Below are positions 33,811 through 43,940 of a stretch of DNA of 64,000 bases, piece after piece. The position numbers and the translations under genes are program-made. The notes below the pieces were generated by a model. It did not search any database. It saw only the letters and a list, made by a program, of their open reading frames with translations, and had not been told where the DNA came from. The stretch's first letter is position 1. The number at the start of each line of letters is the position of its first letter. The stretch is from JANPCX01 sp050916095 (GTDB lineage Bacteria > Pseudomonadota > Gammaproteobacteria > Burkholderiales > Burkholderiaceae_C). The DNA lies in the NCBI GenBank assembly GCA_050916095.1, contig CP050901.1, forward strand, positions 2,728,001 to 2,792,000, read 5' to 3'.

Positions 33811-35694
33811 ATGACCACCAGCCCCACCTTGACGATCAACCTGCGCGAAGCCGCCGCGCAAATTCAACTGCGCTCCGCCCCCCAAGTGCTGCGCCGCCTC
33901 ACCGCCCTGGCCTGGCGTTACCCCTGGCGCTGGCTGGCGGCTTGCGCTTGTGCGGCGGGGGCCGCGGTATTCAACCTCGTCACGCCCATGTTGTTAGGCC
34001 GTGCCATTGACCAGGCAAACAGTTTGCTCGCCACAGGCAGCGCCCAAGCGCTGGCCGCCCAACACGCCTTGTGGTGGTCGGCCACCTTGATCGTGCTGGC
34101 CTGTGCAGTGCGCGGCGTGCTCACCGGGGCCCAGGCTTATCTGGGTGAAAACCTGGCACAGCGGGTGGGTTATGACCTGCGGATGTCGTTTTATGAACAG
34201 TTGCAGCGCCTGAGTTTCAGCTTTCACGACCAACACCACTCCGGCGACCTGATCGCGCGTGGCATGTTGGACCTGGAAGGCGTGCGCGCTTTTCTAGAGT
34301 CGGGCGTGTTGCGCGCCATCACCCTGGTCTTGCTGGTGGGCGTGGGCGCGTGGCGACTGTTGCATGTGGATGTGACCCTGGGTCTGCTGGCCCTGAGCTT
34401 CGTGCCCTTCGTGGTGTGGCGGGCTGCGCGCATGGGGGTGTTGCTGCGCTTCACTTGGCAACGTTTGCAGCAGCTGATGTCCGAGCTGACCCTGGCCATG
34501 GAAGAAAACCTGCAGGGCGTGCGGGTGGTGCGGGCCTTTGGCTCGCGGGTGTTTGAAATGACCAAGTTCGATGCCGCCTCCCAAGCCGCATTGGCACTGG
34601 CGAACCGGCGCATCACCATCCGCATGGGCTCGATGAGCATCATGAATACCAGCTACTACCTGGCCATGCTGGCGGTGTTGTGGGTGGGTGCCGGGCAGAT
34701 CGCAGCAGGCACGCTCACCGTGGGCTTGCTCACTGAGATCCTCACCTTCATGACGCTGCTGCAACAGCCAGTGCGCCAGGTGGGCATGATCGTCAACTCC
34801 AGCGCCCGCGCGGCATCGTCAGGCGCACGGCTCTTTGAAGTGCTGGACAAAGAACCCGAGGTGCGTGATGCGCCGGGCGCGCACGACCTCACCCTCACCC
34901 AAGGCGTATTACGTTTTGAGCAGGTCAGCTTCACCTACCCCGGCAGCAGCCGCCCTGCCCTGCAAGACGTGAGCTTCGAGCTGCGCGCGGGCCAGACCCT
35001 GGGCGTGGTCGGCGCGCCTGGCAGTGGCAAGTCCACGCTGGCGCAGTTGATCCCGCGTTTTTATGACGTGGGCAGCGGCCGCATCACCATCGACGGACAC
35101 GACATCCGCAGCCTCACCCTGAAGTCCTTGCGCCACCATGTGGGCCTGGTGCAGCAAGAGGCTTTTTTGTTTGACACCTCGGTCCACCACAACGCGGCCT
35201 ATGCCGAACCAGACGCGCCGAGCGATCAGGTGATTGAGGCGGCACAAATCGCCCACATCCACGCCCATGTGCACCAGCTGCCCAAGGGCTATGACACGCG
35301 CGTGGGTGAACGCGGTGTGTCGCTGTCGGGCGGGCAGCGGCAGCGGCTGTCCATCACCCGGGGCCTGGTGGCCAACCCGCAAATTTTGGTGTTCGACGAT
35401 GCCACCTCGGCCATCGACGCCGCCACTGAACAACAACTGCGCTCGGCACTGCGCGAGCGCGTGCGTGACAAAGCCACCCTCATCATCGCCCACCGCCTGA
35501 GTTCTTTGAAACATGCTGACGAGATCCTGGTGCTGGATGCAGGCCGCGTGGTGGAACGCGGCACGCACGCGCAGTTGCTGGCCCGTGGCGGTCACTATGC
35601 CGATTTGTGGGCCTTGCAGAACCGGGGCGACCCGCCGCTGTCGCCCTCCCTCCACGCCACTGAAGCCGCCGCACCAACCGAGGCCGCCGCATGA
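33811..35694 (+). CDS. ABC exporter half-transporter, degenerate-site subunit (pair 1)
   Basis: A 627-residue fused membrane/ATPase protein of the MsbA/MDR type. The membrane domain covers about residues 1-330 and the ATPase the rest. The Walker A motif is GAPGSGKST near residue 400, the signature LSGGQRQRL near 505 and the H-loop IIAHRLSSL near 560. The Walker B motif ends in FDDATSAID, with Asp in place of the catalytic Glu. It overlaps the next gene as ATGA. With that partner it should form a heterodimer with one degenerate ATP site (its Walker motifs plus the partner LSIGQ). The transported substrate is unknown. Confidence 0.92.
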   Translation: MTTSPTLTINLREAAAQIQLRSAPQVLRRLTALAWRYPWRWLAACACAAGAAVFNLVTPMLLGRAIDQANSLLATGSAQALAAQHALWWSATLIVLACAVRGVLTGAQAYLGENLAQRVGYDLRMSFYEQLQRLSFSFHDQHHSGDLIARGMLDLEGVRAFLESGVLRAITLVLLVGVGAWRLLHVDVTLGLLALSFVPFVVWRAARMGVLLRFTWQRLQQLMSELTLAMEENLQGVRVVRAFGSRVFEMTKFDAASQAALALANRRITIRMGSMSIMNTSYYLAMLAVLWVGAGQIAAGTLTVGLLTEILTFMTLLQQPVRQVGMIVNSSARAASSGARLFEVLDKEPEVRDAPGAHDLTLTQGVLRFEQVSFTYPGSSRPALQDVSFELRAGQTLGVVGAPGSGKSTLAQLIPRFYDVGSGRITIDGHDIRSLTLKSLRHHVGLVQQEAFLFDTSVHHNAAYAEPDAPSDQVIEAAQIAHIHAHVHQLPKGYDTRVGERGVSLSGGQRQRLSITRGLVANPQILVFDDATSAIDAATEQQLRSALRERVRDKATLIIAHRLSSLKHADEILVLDAGRVVERGTHAQLLARGGHYADLWALQNRGDPPLSPSLHATEAAAPTEAAA

Positions 35695-37532
35695 GCTATC
35701 ACCAACACCAAGGCACCGGCGGCCCGGGCCGCCTACGCGAAGACACCACGCTCGGCGAAGAAATCTTCACCCGCTTCGACGGCACCGTGGTGAACCGACT
35801 ATGGGGCTATTTACGGCCGCACCAGGGTGCGCTGTGGCTGGCCATCATCTCGGTGCTGGTTTACACCGCCATCCAGGTCTGCATTCCGCTGACCGTACGT
35901 TATGCGGTGGACGGCATGATCGGCCAAACCCATTGGCTGCTGCGTGATGTGCTGCTGGTGTTTGCGTTGCTGATCGCCCTGAACTCCGCCTTCAACTTTC
36001 TGCAAGAGTGGGTGGCTGCCCGGCTGGCGCAGCGCGTGATTTTTGATTTGCGCCGCGCCATGTTCGACCACCTGCAAAAGGTGTCCCTGGCCACGCTGGA
36101 CCGCACCCAAGTCGGCCGCCTGATGTCGCGCTTGGCCGGCGACGTGAACGCGCTGCAAGAGTTCATGGAGAACTCAGTCTCGGCCATTGGCGACTTCTTC
36201 TTGCTGATCGGCATCATCGCCGTGCTGCTGTGGATGGACCTGCGCCTGGGCCTGCTCACGCTGTGCATCCTGCCGGTGCTGGTGTTGATGCGTGTGGTCT
36301 GGATTCCCTGGGCGCGTCGCACCTTCAGCCGCGCCCGCGAGGCCTCCAGCAGCGTCAATGCGTCGCTGGCCGAAAACATCAACGGCATTCGCACCGTGCA
36401 GGAAAGCCAGCGCCAGGAGGTCAACCTCGGCCGCTATGCCGTTCGCGCACAGGAAAACCTGGACGCACAGATTGGCTCTTCCCGCGCTTCGCAACTGATG
36501 GTGCCGCTGGTGGACATCCTCACCGGCGTGGCCATGGCCATCGTTGTGGTGGTGGGTGGCCAGCGTGTGCTCGATGGTGGTCTGGGCGTGGGCGTGATGG
36601 TGGCCTACATCTTTTACGTGCAACGTTTTTTCGACCCCATCCGTACCCTGTCCATGCAATACACCGTGATGCAACGCGCCATGGCTGCGGGCCAGCGCAT
36701 CATGGAAACGCTGGACATTCCGCTGACGATTCAAGACCGGCCACAAGCCCAGCCCTTGGCACAGTTTGAACCCTCCATCGACCTGGACAACGTCACCTTC
36801 AGCTACCAAAGCGGCCAGCCCGTGTTGCACGGCGTGAGCTTGCACATCAAGCCCTACCAAACTGTGGCCCTCGTCGGCCCCACCGGCTCTGGCAAGACCA
36901 CGGTCACGGCATTGATCCACCGCTTTTACGAGGTGGACAGTGGCAGCGTGAAAATTGGCGGGCATGATGTGCGCGACCTCACCCTCGACTCGCTGTCCCA
37001 GCACGTCGGCATGGTGCTGCAAGAGCCCTTCCTCTTCAGCGCCAGCATCCTGGACAACATCCGCTACGGCCTGCCCAGCGCCACACGCGAGCAGGTGGTG
37101 GCCGCAGCCCAGGCGGTGCGCGCACACGATTTCATCGAACGCCTGCCCCAGGGCTACGACACCTTGCTGGGTCAACGTGGCCGCAACCTGTCGATTGGCC
37201 AGCGCCAGCTGCTGAGTTTCGCCCGCGCCCTGCTGGCCGACCCGAAAATCCTCATCCTTGATGAAGCCACGGCCAACATCGACAGCTTCACCGAACAAGA
37301 AATCCAGCAGGCCATGAAACGCCTGCGCCAGGGCCGCACCACCATCGTCATCGCCCACCGCCTGGCCACCATTGTGGATGCCGACCTCATCGTCGTGCTG
37401 AAAGCGGGCCACGTGGTGGAGCAAGGCACCCACGACCAACTGCTGCGCCAGAACGGGCTGTATGCGCAACTGCATGCCAGCAGCCATGCGTCGTTTGACG
37501 AGGTGGTCGGTAGCGGTGAATTGGCCACCTGA
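35691..37532 (+). CDS. ABC exporter half-transporter, consensus Walker subunit (pair 1)
   Basis: A 613-residue ABC exporter subunit. The membrane domain contains SVLVYTAIQVCIPLTVRYAV and MQYTVMQRAMAAGQRIMETL. The ATPase has Walker A GPTGSGKTT near residue 397, Walker B ILDEATANID with the catalytic Glu, and H-loop IVIAHRLATI. The signature is LSIGQRQLLSF, with Ile replacing the first Gly of LSGGQ. This complements the Asp-Walker-B partner at 33811-35694, the asymmetry known from heterodimeric exporters such as TM287/288 and BmrCD. The start overlaps the partner stop. Confidence 0.92.
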   Translation: MSYHQHQGTGGPGRLREDTTLGEEIFTRFDGTVVNRLWGYLRPHQGALWLAIISVLVYTAIQVCIPLTVRYAVDGMIGQTHWLLRDVLLVFALLIALNSAFNFLQEWVAARLAQRVIFDLRRAMFDHLQKVSLATLDRTQVGRLMSRLAGDVNALQEFMENSVSAIGDFFLLIGIIAVLLWMDLRLGLLTLCILPVLVLMRVVWIPWARRTFSRAREASSSVNASLAENINGIRTVQESQRQEVNLGRYAVRAQENLDAQIGSSRASQLMVPLVDILTGVAMAIVVVVGGQRVLDGGLGVGVMVAYIFYVQRFFDPIRTLSMQYTVMQRAMAAGQRIMETLDIPLTIQDRPQAQPLAQFEPSIDLDNVTFSYQSGQPVLHGVSLHIKPYQTVALVGPTGSGKTTVTALIHRFYEVDSGSVKIGGHDVRDLTLDSLSQHVGMVLQEPFLFSASILDNIRYGLPSATREQVVAAAQAVRAHDFIERLPQGYDTLLGQRGRNLSIGQRQLLSFARALLADPKILILDEATANIDSFTEQEIQQAMKRLRQGRTTIVIAHRLATIVDADLIVVLKAGHVVEQGTHDQLLRQNGLYAQLHASSHASFDEVVGSGELAT

Positions 37533-37851
37533 GGCCCTGGCCTGAACTGGCAGGCCACACCGGGCTTTCCACACCAACAGGTCGCTGCACACGGCTGGAA
37601 AAACGAGGCCAAGCGCTGCAGTGACTTTCGCTCGCGCAGTAGTTGATCGCACGGCATGTTGCAGATGAATGTTCGCCGCAGTGGCACATAGAAGAAAAAC
37701 GAAGAAGCTTATACGTTGATATCAACCACATGCTCCACCTATAGGCGTCACGGCAGCGGTGCAAAGCATTTTTTAATGCGCGGCGCCAAGCAGGACGGGC
37801 CGCACAGCGGCCTGACTCAACCACCGGAATGACATAGTCTTGGAGCTTGGA
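37533..37851. other. Intergenic gap before the giant gene
   Basis: These 319 bases show no gene and no clear promoter. A-rich stretches (GAAGAAAAACGAAGAAGCTTATACG) stand out from the GC-rich neighbourhood and could hold a promoter for the following gene. Confidence 0.4.
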
Positions 37852-40800
37852 ATGAAGGGTCCCACAGGGATAGGCGAGAACACTTATTTGCTGGCTGATG
37901 CCAGCGCAATAGGAATGGGCTGGAGCAAGCCCAGCGCAGGGGCCAGCGACGGCAAAGTCAAGAGCTACCTGGGGCAGGTGCTGAACAGCCTCACCGGCGG
38001 CAAGATCGACAGCATTGAGCGCCTGGTCTACTTCGACGGTAAACGCCGCGCCCAGCTTGAGGCCAGCCTCAACAAAGAAGTCGTCAGCGCCTCTGGCGGG
38101 CGACTCTCCGACTGGCGCCAACTGCTCAGCGCCTCGGGCCGCGAGGCCCTGCAGCGACAAACCGCTTCGTCCAACCCGCCGGCCAACAAGCCTGCGCCCA
38201 GTAACGCGCCCTGGAAGATTGGAGGCGTCGATGTGGGTGCCGGTGCCCGTCAAGTGTGGAACGGCGTCAAAAACGTCCCCAACCCGTTATTGGGCGGCCT
38301 GACCCCCAACCAGGCCGGTCAAGTTCTCAAGGGTGGCTACAACGCCACTGTCCGCACCGGTAACCAAGTCCTGGGTGGCCCGGTGTTTCCTGTGGCAGAG
38401 CCTGCCAGCAGCTTTGCCAGCGTGCGCGCCCGCGCCGATGCACTCGTGGCCCGTGCCTCCAAAGGCAAATTCGACTCCGTGGCCGACTTGGTGCACTTCG
38501 GTGGCGACAACAAAGCCGCCAACCGCCTGCGCGGCCAAGTCACGCAAATGCTGCAAAAGGATGCAGGTGCCCAAGCCGGCGGCTTTAGCAACTGGAAACA
38601 GGTGCTCACTGCTGCCGAGCGCGGCCAGCTTGAGCGTACTTTGGACAACATCCAAAACGACACGCCGGCCCGCCCCTTGCAGCCCAAAGAAGGCAACCTG
38701 ATCAGTGGCATCAACCGCAATGTCAACCAGATTCTGGCCCCTTTCAATGCCAGCCTGCCCACCCAACAGGACAACTCCCTGCAAGCCATGCGCGGCGGTG
38801 CGAACTTTGTGCTTGACAAAGCCGGACTGCCCAAACTGCAAGAGCTCGCCAAGATCCCCTTCGACGACCCACGCCGCGTCAAAGCCGACCAAGTCCTGGG
38901 CCAGTACCTGCACAGCAACAACCTCTACGGTGCCTTGGCCAAGCTGCCCAGCGGCAAAACCGAACGCATCGACCACTGGACCGACTTGTTCGCCCCCAGC
39001 GAGCTCAACCGCTTTGTCGGCGGTATGGAAAAAGCCCTGCTGCCCAAGGCGGTGGCCCTGAGCGGCGTCAACGACCCAGAAGGCCGCACCATGCAGGTGC
39101 CCAAAGACGAGGCCTTCAAGCAGATCGGGGAGATCAAGCAAAAAGTCCAGGACTACTTTGGTGGTGCCTGGCCCGATGCCGCCAAGCCGCTGCTTGGCAC
39201 ACTCGATGCGCTGCAGGGCTACACCATGGACAGGCAAGTCGATGCGCTGCGCACCAAGCTGACCCAGTCTGGGCGGCCCATCGACAAACTCGTCTCCATG
39301 GGCATTGGTTTTGTGCGTGTCGCCAACCCCGCAGCCGTGATCGGCAACCTCATCAAGCTGGATCAAGAGATTGCCCGGACCAACTCCACCAAGCCGCTGG
39401 AGCAAGCGCTCAGCGCGATCGGGATGCAATTCAAAGACGTGGCGGGCGTGGGCAAAGACCTGGCCGTGCTGCTGGCCAGGGGCGATAAAAAGGGTGCTGA
39501 AGCACTGCTCAAGAAAAACTACGACCTGAGCACCGTTGAAGGCCAAGACCGTGCCACCGCGGCCATCAACACCTTGTTGACCGTGTATGGAGGTGCCAAG
39601 CTGACCCAAGCCGGACTCAAAAAGCTCGGGATCTTCAAAGACCCCAACGCAAGCGCTTTGGTGCCGGTCAAACAAACGCCAAGCCAAGTGGGGACTGTGG
39701 GGCGATTGGCACCGGCACTGGAGCAGCTCAAGAGTTTGACTGCCCAAGTGGACGATGCCATCCAAAGCAACAACCTGGGGCGGCTACAGCAGCTCAAGGC
39801 ACAAATGACGGGCCTGTTGGGCGAGGCCCGGAAACTCGGACGCGGCAGCGGCGACATCCGCAGTGGCGACTTCAAGGCCGTCAACATTGCCGCCGAGCAA
39901 GCGCTGGTGCGCATTGATGGGGCACTCAAAGTCAAGGTGCCTGCGACCCCGCCGGTGAGCACGAACACGCCCGTGAACAAACCGGTGGTGAGCACACCTC
40001 CCGAGGTGAAAACACCCATCGTGCCGCCCACGACGGCCAGCACGCCGCCGGTCAAGCTTGAGCCTGTGCTCGGTAACGTACCCGTTCAGCCGGCCGTGGA
40101 CACCTCGGGCGTACGGCAATACCAACTTCACCCAGGCCCCATTGGCTCTGTGCCGATCAGCCAGTCTGGCCGGGGTGATGTGGTGCCTAAGAGCAGCAAC
40201 CCCGTCGTCACGCCCGAGGATGACCACCCTTGGGGGCTTGGGATCGGAAAGTGGTTGGACGCTGAACATCGGCATACCCCGCCGCGTCAGTCCCAACAAC
40301 CCGCCACAGACAACCAAGGCGGTGGTGATAACGGCAATGTGCCGCCAAACAAGCCACCAACCAAAACAAGTGGCACACCGCCTGACGACGACTCGTCCAT
40401 CAGCCCGAACCAACGCCCGCCAAACACACCGCTGTCGGCCGATGAGCGTGCGTATTTGAAAGACATCCTGAGCAGCACGACACGTGCGGAGCGTTACTTG
40501 TCGGGGCAACACGGACACAACAGCCGCGAAAGCGCCATTGCGCAGCGCATGGTGCCCCCGCTCAGCGCTGACGAACAGCAGTCGGTGATGGCCTACCTGA
40601 CCCACCCGGTGCTGCGGACCAGATTTTTTGACGGAAGCAATTTGGGACCGCGCATGACGGGGCTGCGCGAGCGGGTGCTGCAGTTGCCCAGGGAGCAGGT
40701 GGTTCAGCCGCAAGTGAAATCGGCGGGAACGATGAACACCACATCTGCTGCGGTCAAACCCGGGGAGCTCAATCCCCCTGGGCCACTGTCGCTGGTCGAC

Positions 40801-43764
40801 AAGGGAGCCGACCGCGTCAGGACCTCGCTGGCCGGAACCCAAGCCAAGGGAGTGAACCAGGACATCGCATCGCCGCAGAACCTCACGCAAACCATCGACA
40901 CCAACGCCTACGCCAACATCTCGGCCGCGTTGAGCACCTTTCGCGCCAAGCTCGAACAGGTCAAACAGATTGGCGATCTGGACCGAGCCGTCTCGCGAAC
41001 TGAAAGCATTGGCAACACTGGGTTGCTGCAAAACAAGCGTTTTGATACGTCGCCCTCGGCCGGATTCACACCACAGGACAGGCGCTTGCTGGATCAAACG
41101 CTACGAAATCCCAAAACACGGGAACAGTTCATCTCGGGCCTGGGTTTGTCAGACCCGCTTCTAACCTTGCGTGCGCGCTTGCAGCAGCAGTTGATCGACC
41201 CGGCACTGGTTCAGCAGGTGTATCCGCAGGGCCTGCCACGCGGAGTGATGGTGCAGGACAACAGCATCATCAAACCCCCGGGCAACCGCGACCAAGCCTC
41301 GTTGCCTGGTTCCGTCGCACGACAAGAAACGCTGGAGAACTTCAAGACGGGTGCAAAAAGCATCTTGAACTATGAGCACTTTCCACTGGTGCAGCACCCC
41401 ACCCTCCCTGGTCAAACCACCAACACCGCAGGTTCGCAGGCGACCGAGCATTACCTGCGCGCGGCCTACAAAAACATGCCCTTGTGGAGCGATTTTGCGA
41501 ACCGGCCGTTTGCCGTGCCGACGCAGCAATACCCCACCTCGTTTCGCCGCCAAGGTGAAATCGACAAACAGTTCGAGGCTTGGTTCCAGATCAGCGAAAG
41601 CAATGCCGCCGGTTCAACGGGTAAGGTGGCCACCGCTGCCGTGTCGATACCGACCAAGCCGCGCAAGGGAGAGAACACGCTGGAGCAGGCATGGGCGGGC
41701 GAGATCCCCCTGTCCGAGGCCACCAAGCCCAAACCCACACACGACAAGTTTTACCTCTCCAAGGTGGGTGCGGGTGGCCTGCCGGGGGGCGGCAACCGCA
41801 TCATGGACTTTGCCGAAAACACCCTGCGCGACGAATACGGCGCACCCTTCATCTGGGGCCATGCCTACCAGGGCCGACCCAACAGCCGTTCGGTGTATTC
41901 GCCGCTGAGCAACGGGGCCAACGACGCGGCGGACGTGACCCTGGTGGACAAACGTTTTGACAGCCCGGTCTTAAAACTGGAAGCCGCAGAGAAACGACTC
42001 GGCAAGGGTGCCGATGCGCTGTCGCGTGCGCTGGAATTGGTCACGGGTGCAGGCAACGTGCCACCCTCCCCGCAAGCGTTGAAGACTGCGCTGCAAGACG
42101 CGGCGGTGGGCGTGCAAGGCGGCATCAACATGATGGACGCCGCACCACGCAAACCCCGGCCCACGCGGGACAGCCTGGTTCAATTGCTGGGCCAGATCCA
42201 GGCGCGCATCCCGAGTGGCGATGTGACAGCACCACTGGACATCACCGAATGGCGCGGCTTTCTGCAAGGCGCGCAGCAGCAACTGGCCAAGGCCAGCAAA
42301 GAGGTGCGCGCGGCCATCGGCCAAGAAGGCGAGCGCTTTGGCGTCGATCAGCGGCCCACGCCGGACGAATTGGAACGCCTGCGCAGAAGCCCCGACCCCG
42401 ATGGCTTTTATACACGGCGCGGTTACACCGCCCAGCTCACTGGCATCAACCCCCAATCGGGTGCAGCGGGTTTCCATATCCACAAGTGGCTGAACGAAGG
42501 TGTACCAGCGGTCGAGCCGCCTTTGTCCTGGGGCCAGGTGCTCGACGACGTGAAGGTGGGAATGCAGCAATTGCCAAGCGACTTGCAGCAGGCCGCCAAG
42601 GACACGGTGCAAGCGCCCGTGAACTGGGTGAAGGACAGGATCAACGACACCCGACGCGATTGGGAGATTTTCAAAACCGTGACCGCCCCAGCGGCGCCCG
42701 GTGAACAGAGCTTGTCCCCCCTGCAGATGGGTTGGGAGATCGCGCGCGACGCAGCACTGCAGTATGGCAAGAAGATCCCTGGCCCTGACTTGAGCGGCAC
42801 CTTCAAACCACCTGTCGGCGTTCAACCCGATGCCGTGGGACCGCAGTTGGTCAACCCCATCGTGACGGGCATCCGCTATTCGTTCGACGCCTCGGCCAAG
42901 GTGGCTCAGTGGACATTCAAAAACGTGGTCCCCTGGCTGGCTTACGCCAGCGCGAATGCGGCGTTGATGGGCGATTTCAAAATCCTGCCTAACGACCGCA
43001 GCTCCCGTCGCATCTTCAATGTGGAGCCGGAGGCGCAAACCATCACCATCAAGGGTGGCGATCAACTCGGCCTGCCTTTCAACATCCTGCTAGGACAGAA
43101 CCCGGGTGATCAAGCCATCATCAAAACACCCATCGGCAAGGAGGGCAATGTCGCCACGCCTTATGCGGTCAGCATTCCGGCCACCGGCACCGTGGGGGCT
43201 TATTCAGGCTTCGTGGCGGTTCCGCCTTCCCCGCTGCCAGGCCTCTTGCCCAGCCGCATTTTTGGCGGCGTGGAATGGGGCCGGGCCGACCTGGGCTTTG
43301 GCGCGGGCGCTGGCTTCTCACTGAATCCGCTGGGCACCCTGCGGGCCAACCCACTGGCAGTGACCAACACGCCCAATGTGGGCACCGCCCTGCGATCCAC
43401 CGCCGTGCTCACCTTGCCCAATGCGCAGGGCAGTTACTGGGTCGACGTGGGGCCTGTGCGGGTGGTGGGAGGCAGGTTCATCACCAACGCCTCGCCATTC
43501 TTGGATGCCTCCACGCAGCCGGGCAGCTGGGAGTTCAACAACCGCTTTGGTATGGTCAACGTGGGCGCGGGGCGCTCAGCCGGCGGGTGGAACATCACAC
43601 CCACCGGATCCATGTTGACGATCAACACCGGCTATGACGCCGAGGCGGCACAAATTTTCTGGACTGAACAGATGCGTGAGCTGATGGAGTTTCTCAAGGA
43701 CCGTACCAAGCCGTTCAACACCGCACCTCCAGCGCCGGACTCTGGGAAAGGTCCTAAAAAGTAG
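37852..43764 (+). CDS. 1970-residue multi-repeat protein of unknown function
   Basis: I do not recognise this protein. The ATG at 37852 has GGAG six bases upstream; the frame could extend to a TTG at 37840. There is no signal peptide. Visible parts, in order: (1) two related modules of about 55 residues sharing GK-DS---LV-F-G and GG-S-W-Q-L (38000-38160 and 38465-38652), with a looser third, DHWTDLFAPSELNRFVGG (near 38970); (2) a Pro/Thr-rich linker (39940-40400); (3) three repeats of about 43 residues opening LSADE/LSADE/FTPQD with R---FFDG/YLSG/FISG (40429-40557, 40558-40686, 41062-41196); (4) a mixed Pro-rich region; (5) a Gly- and beta-rich C-terminal region (GGVEWGRADLGFGAGAGFSL, SWEFNNRFGMVNVGAGRSAG). 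A large secreted, surface or effector-type protein is possible. It precedes a solute-binding protein on the same strand. Confidence 0.88.
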   Translation: MKGPTGIGENTYLLADASAIGMGWSKPSAGASDGKVKSYLGQVLNSLTGGKIDSIERLVYFDGKRRAQLEASLNKEVVSASGGRLSDWRQLLSASGREALQRQTASSNPPANKPAPSNAPWKIGGVDVGAGARQVWNGVKNVPNPLLGGLTPNQAGQVLKGGYNATVRTGNQVLGGPVFPVAEPASSFASVRARADALVARASKGKFDSVADLVHFGGDNKAANRLRGQVTQMLQKDAGAQAGGFSNWKQVLTAAERGQLERTLDNIQNDTPARPLQPKEGNLISGINRNVNQILAPFNASLPTQQDNSLQAMRGGANFVLDKAGLPKLQELAKIPFDDPRRVKADQVLGQYLHSNNLYGALAKLPSGKTERIDHWTDLFAPSELNRFVGGMEKALLPKAVALSGVNDPEGRTMQVPKDEAFKQIGEIKQKVQDYFGGAWPDAAKPLLGTLDALQGYTMDRQVDALRTKLTQSGRPIDKLVSMGIGFVRVANPAAVIGNLIKLDQEIARTNSTKPLEQALSAIGMQFKDVAGVGKDLAVLLARGDKKGAEALLKKNYDLSTVEGQDRATAAINTLLTVYGGAKLTQAGLKKLGIFKDPNASALVPVKQTPSQVGTVGRLAPALEQLKSLTAQVDDAIQSNNLGRLQQLKAQMTGLLGEARKLGRGSGDIRSGDFKAVNIAAEQALVRIDGALKVKVPATPPVSTNTPVNKPVVSTPPEVKTPIVPPTTASTPPVKLEPVLGNVPVQPAVDTSGVRQYQLHPGPIGSVPISQSGRGDVVPKSSNPVVTPEDDHPWGLGIGKWLDAEHRHTPPRQSQQPATDNQGGGDNGNVPPNKPPTKTSGTPPDDDSSISPNQRPPNTPLSADERAYLKDILSSTTRAERYLSGQHGHNSRESAIAQRMVPPLSADEQQSVMAYLTHPVLRTRFFDGSNLGPRMTGLRERVLQLPREQVVQPQVKSAGTMNTTSAAVKPGELNPPGPLSLVDKGADRVRTSLAGTQAKGVNQDIASPQNLTQTIDTNAYANISAALSTFRAKLEQVKQIGDLDRAVSRTESIGNTGLLQNKRFDTSPSAGFTPQDRRLLDQTLRNPKTREQFISGLGLSDPLLTLRARLQQQLIDPALVQQVYPQGLPRGVMVQDNSIIKPPGNRDQASLPGSVARQETLENFKTGAKSILNYEHFPLVQHPTLPGQTTNTAGSQATEHYLRAAYKNMPLWSDFANRPFAVPTQQYPTSFRRQGEIDKQFEAWFQISESNAAGSTGKVATAAVSIPTKPRKGENTLEQAWAGEIPLSEATKPKPTHDKFYLSKVGAGGLPGGGNRIMDFAENTLRDEYGAPFIWGHAYQGRPNSRSVYSPLSNGANDAADVTLVDKRFDSPVLKLEAAEKRLGKGADALSRALELVTGAGNVPPSPQALKTALQDAAVGVQGGINMMDAAPRKPRPTRDSLVQLLGQIQARIPSGDVTAPLDITEWRGFLQGAQQQLAKASKEVRAAIGQEGERFGVDQRPTPDELERLRRSPDPDGFYTRRGYTAQLTGINPQSGAAGFHIHKWLNEGVPAVEPPLSWGQVLDDVKVGMQQLPSDLQQAAKDTVQAPVNWVKDRINDTRRDWEIFKTVTAPAAPGEQSLSPLQMGWEIARDAALQYGKKIPGPDLSGTFKPPVGVQPDAVGPQLVNPIVTGIRYSFDASAKVAQWTFKNVVPWLAYASANAALMGDFKILPNDRSSRRIFNVEPEAQTITIKGGDQLGLPFNILLGQNPGDQAIIKTPIGKEGNVATPYAVSIPATGTVGAYSGFVAVPPSPLPGLLPSRIFGGVEWGRADLGFGAGAGFSLNPLGTLRANPLAVTNTPNVGTALRSTAVLTLPNAQGSYWVDVGPVRVVGGRFITNASPFLDASTQPGSWEFNNRFGMVNVGAGRSAGGWNITPTGSMLTINTGYDAEAAQIFWTEQMRELMEFLKDRTKPFNTAPPAPDSGKGPKK

Positions 43765-43873
43765 TCCTCCACAGCCAACACTGAAAGCCGCGCAAACGCC
43801 GTCAATGGCCCATTGCGCTGATCGATATGCAAAAAACGCCGATCAATCTCGACTAACCTACGGTCTTGTTTGG

Positions 43874-43906
43874 TGTGGGGCCCGGCGCTGCCGGGCCAAG
43901 CCCACA
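43874..43906 (+). other. Strong hairpin in the leader of the solute-binding protein gene
   Basis: Inner stem GCCCGGC / GCCGGGC and outer stem TGTGGG / CCCACA form a two-part hairpin 35 bases before the ATG at 43941. No T-run follows on the plus strand, so this is not a standard terminator. It may stabilise the mRNA or end transcription of the giant gene weakly. Confidence 0.5.
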
Positions 43907-43940
43907 CAAAAATTCATTGCAATCACCCCCAGGAAACACG

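Noticed and set aside
36174..37652. 492-residue minus-strand open frame
   Set aside because: It is antisense to the ABC exporter at 35691-37532, which has complete Walker motifs. The antisense translation is His/Gln/Gly-rich and has no family features.
38287..39765. 492-residue minus-strand open frame
   Set aside because: It lies opposite the giant gene. Long antisense frames are common in GC-rich DNA, and this one lacks a ribosome binding site and a plausible product.
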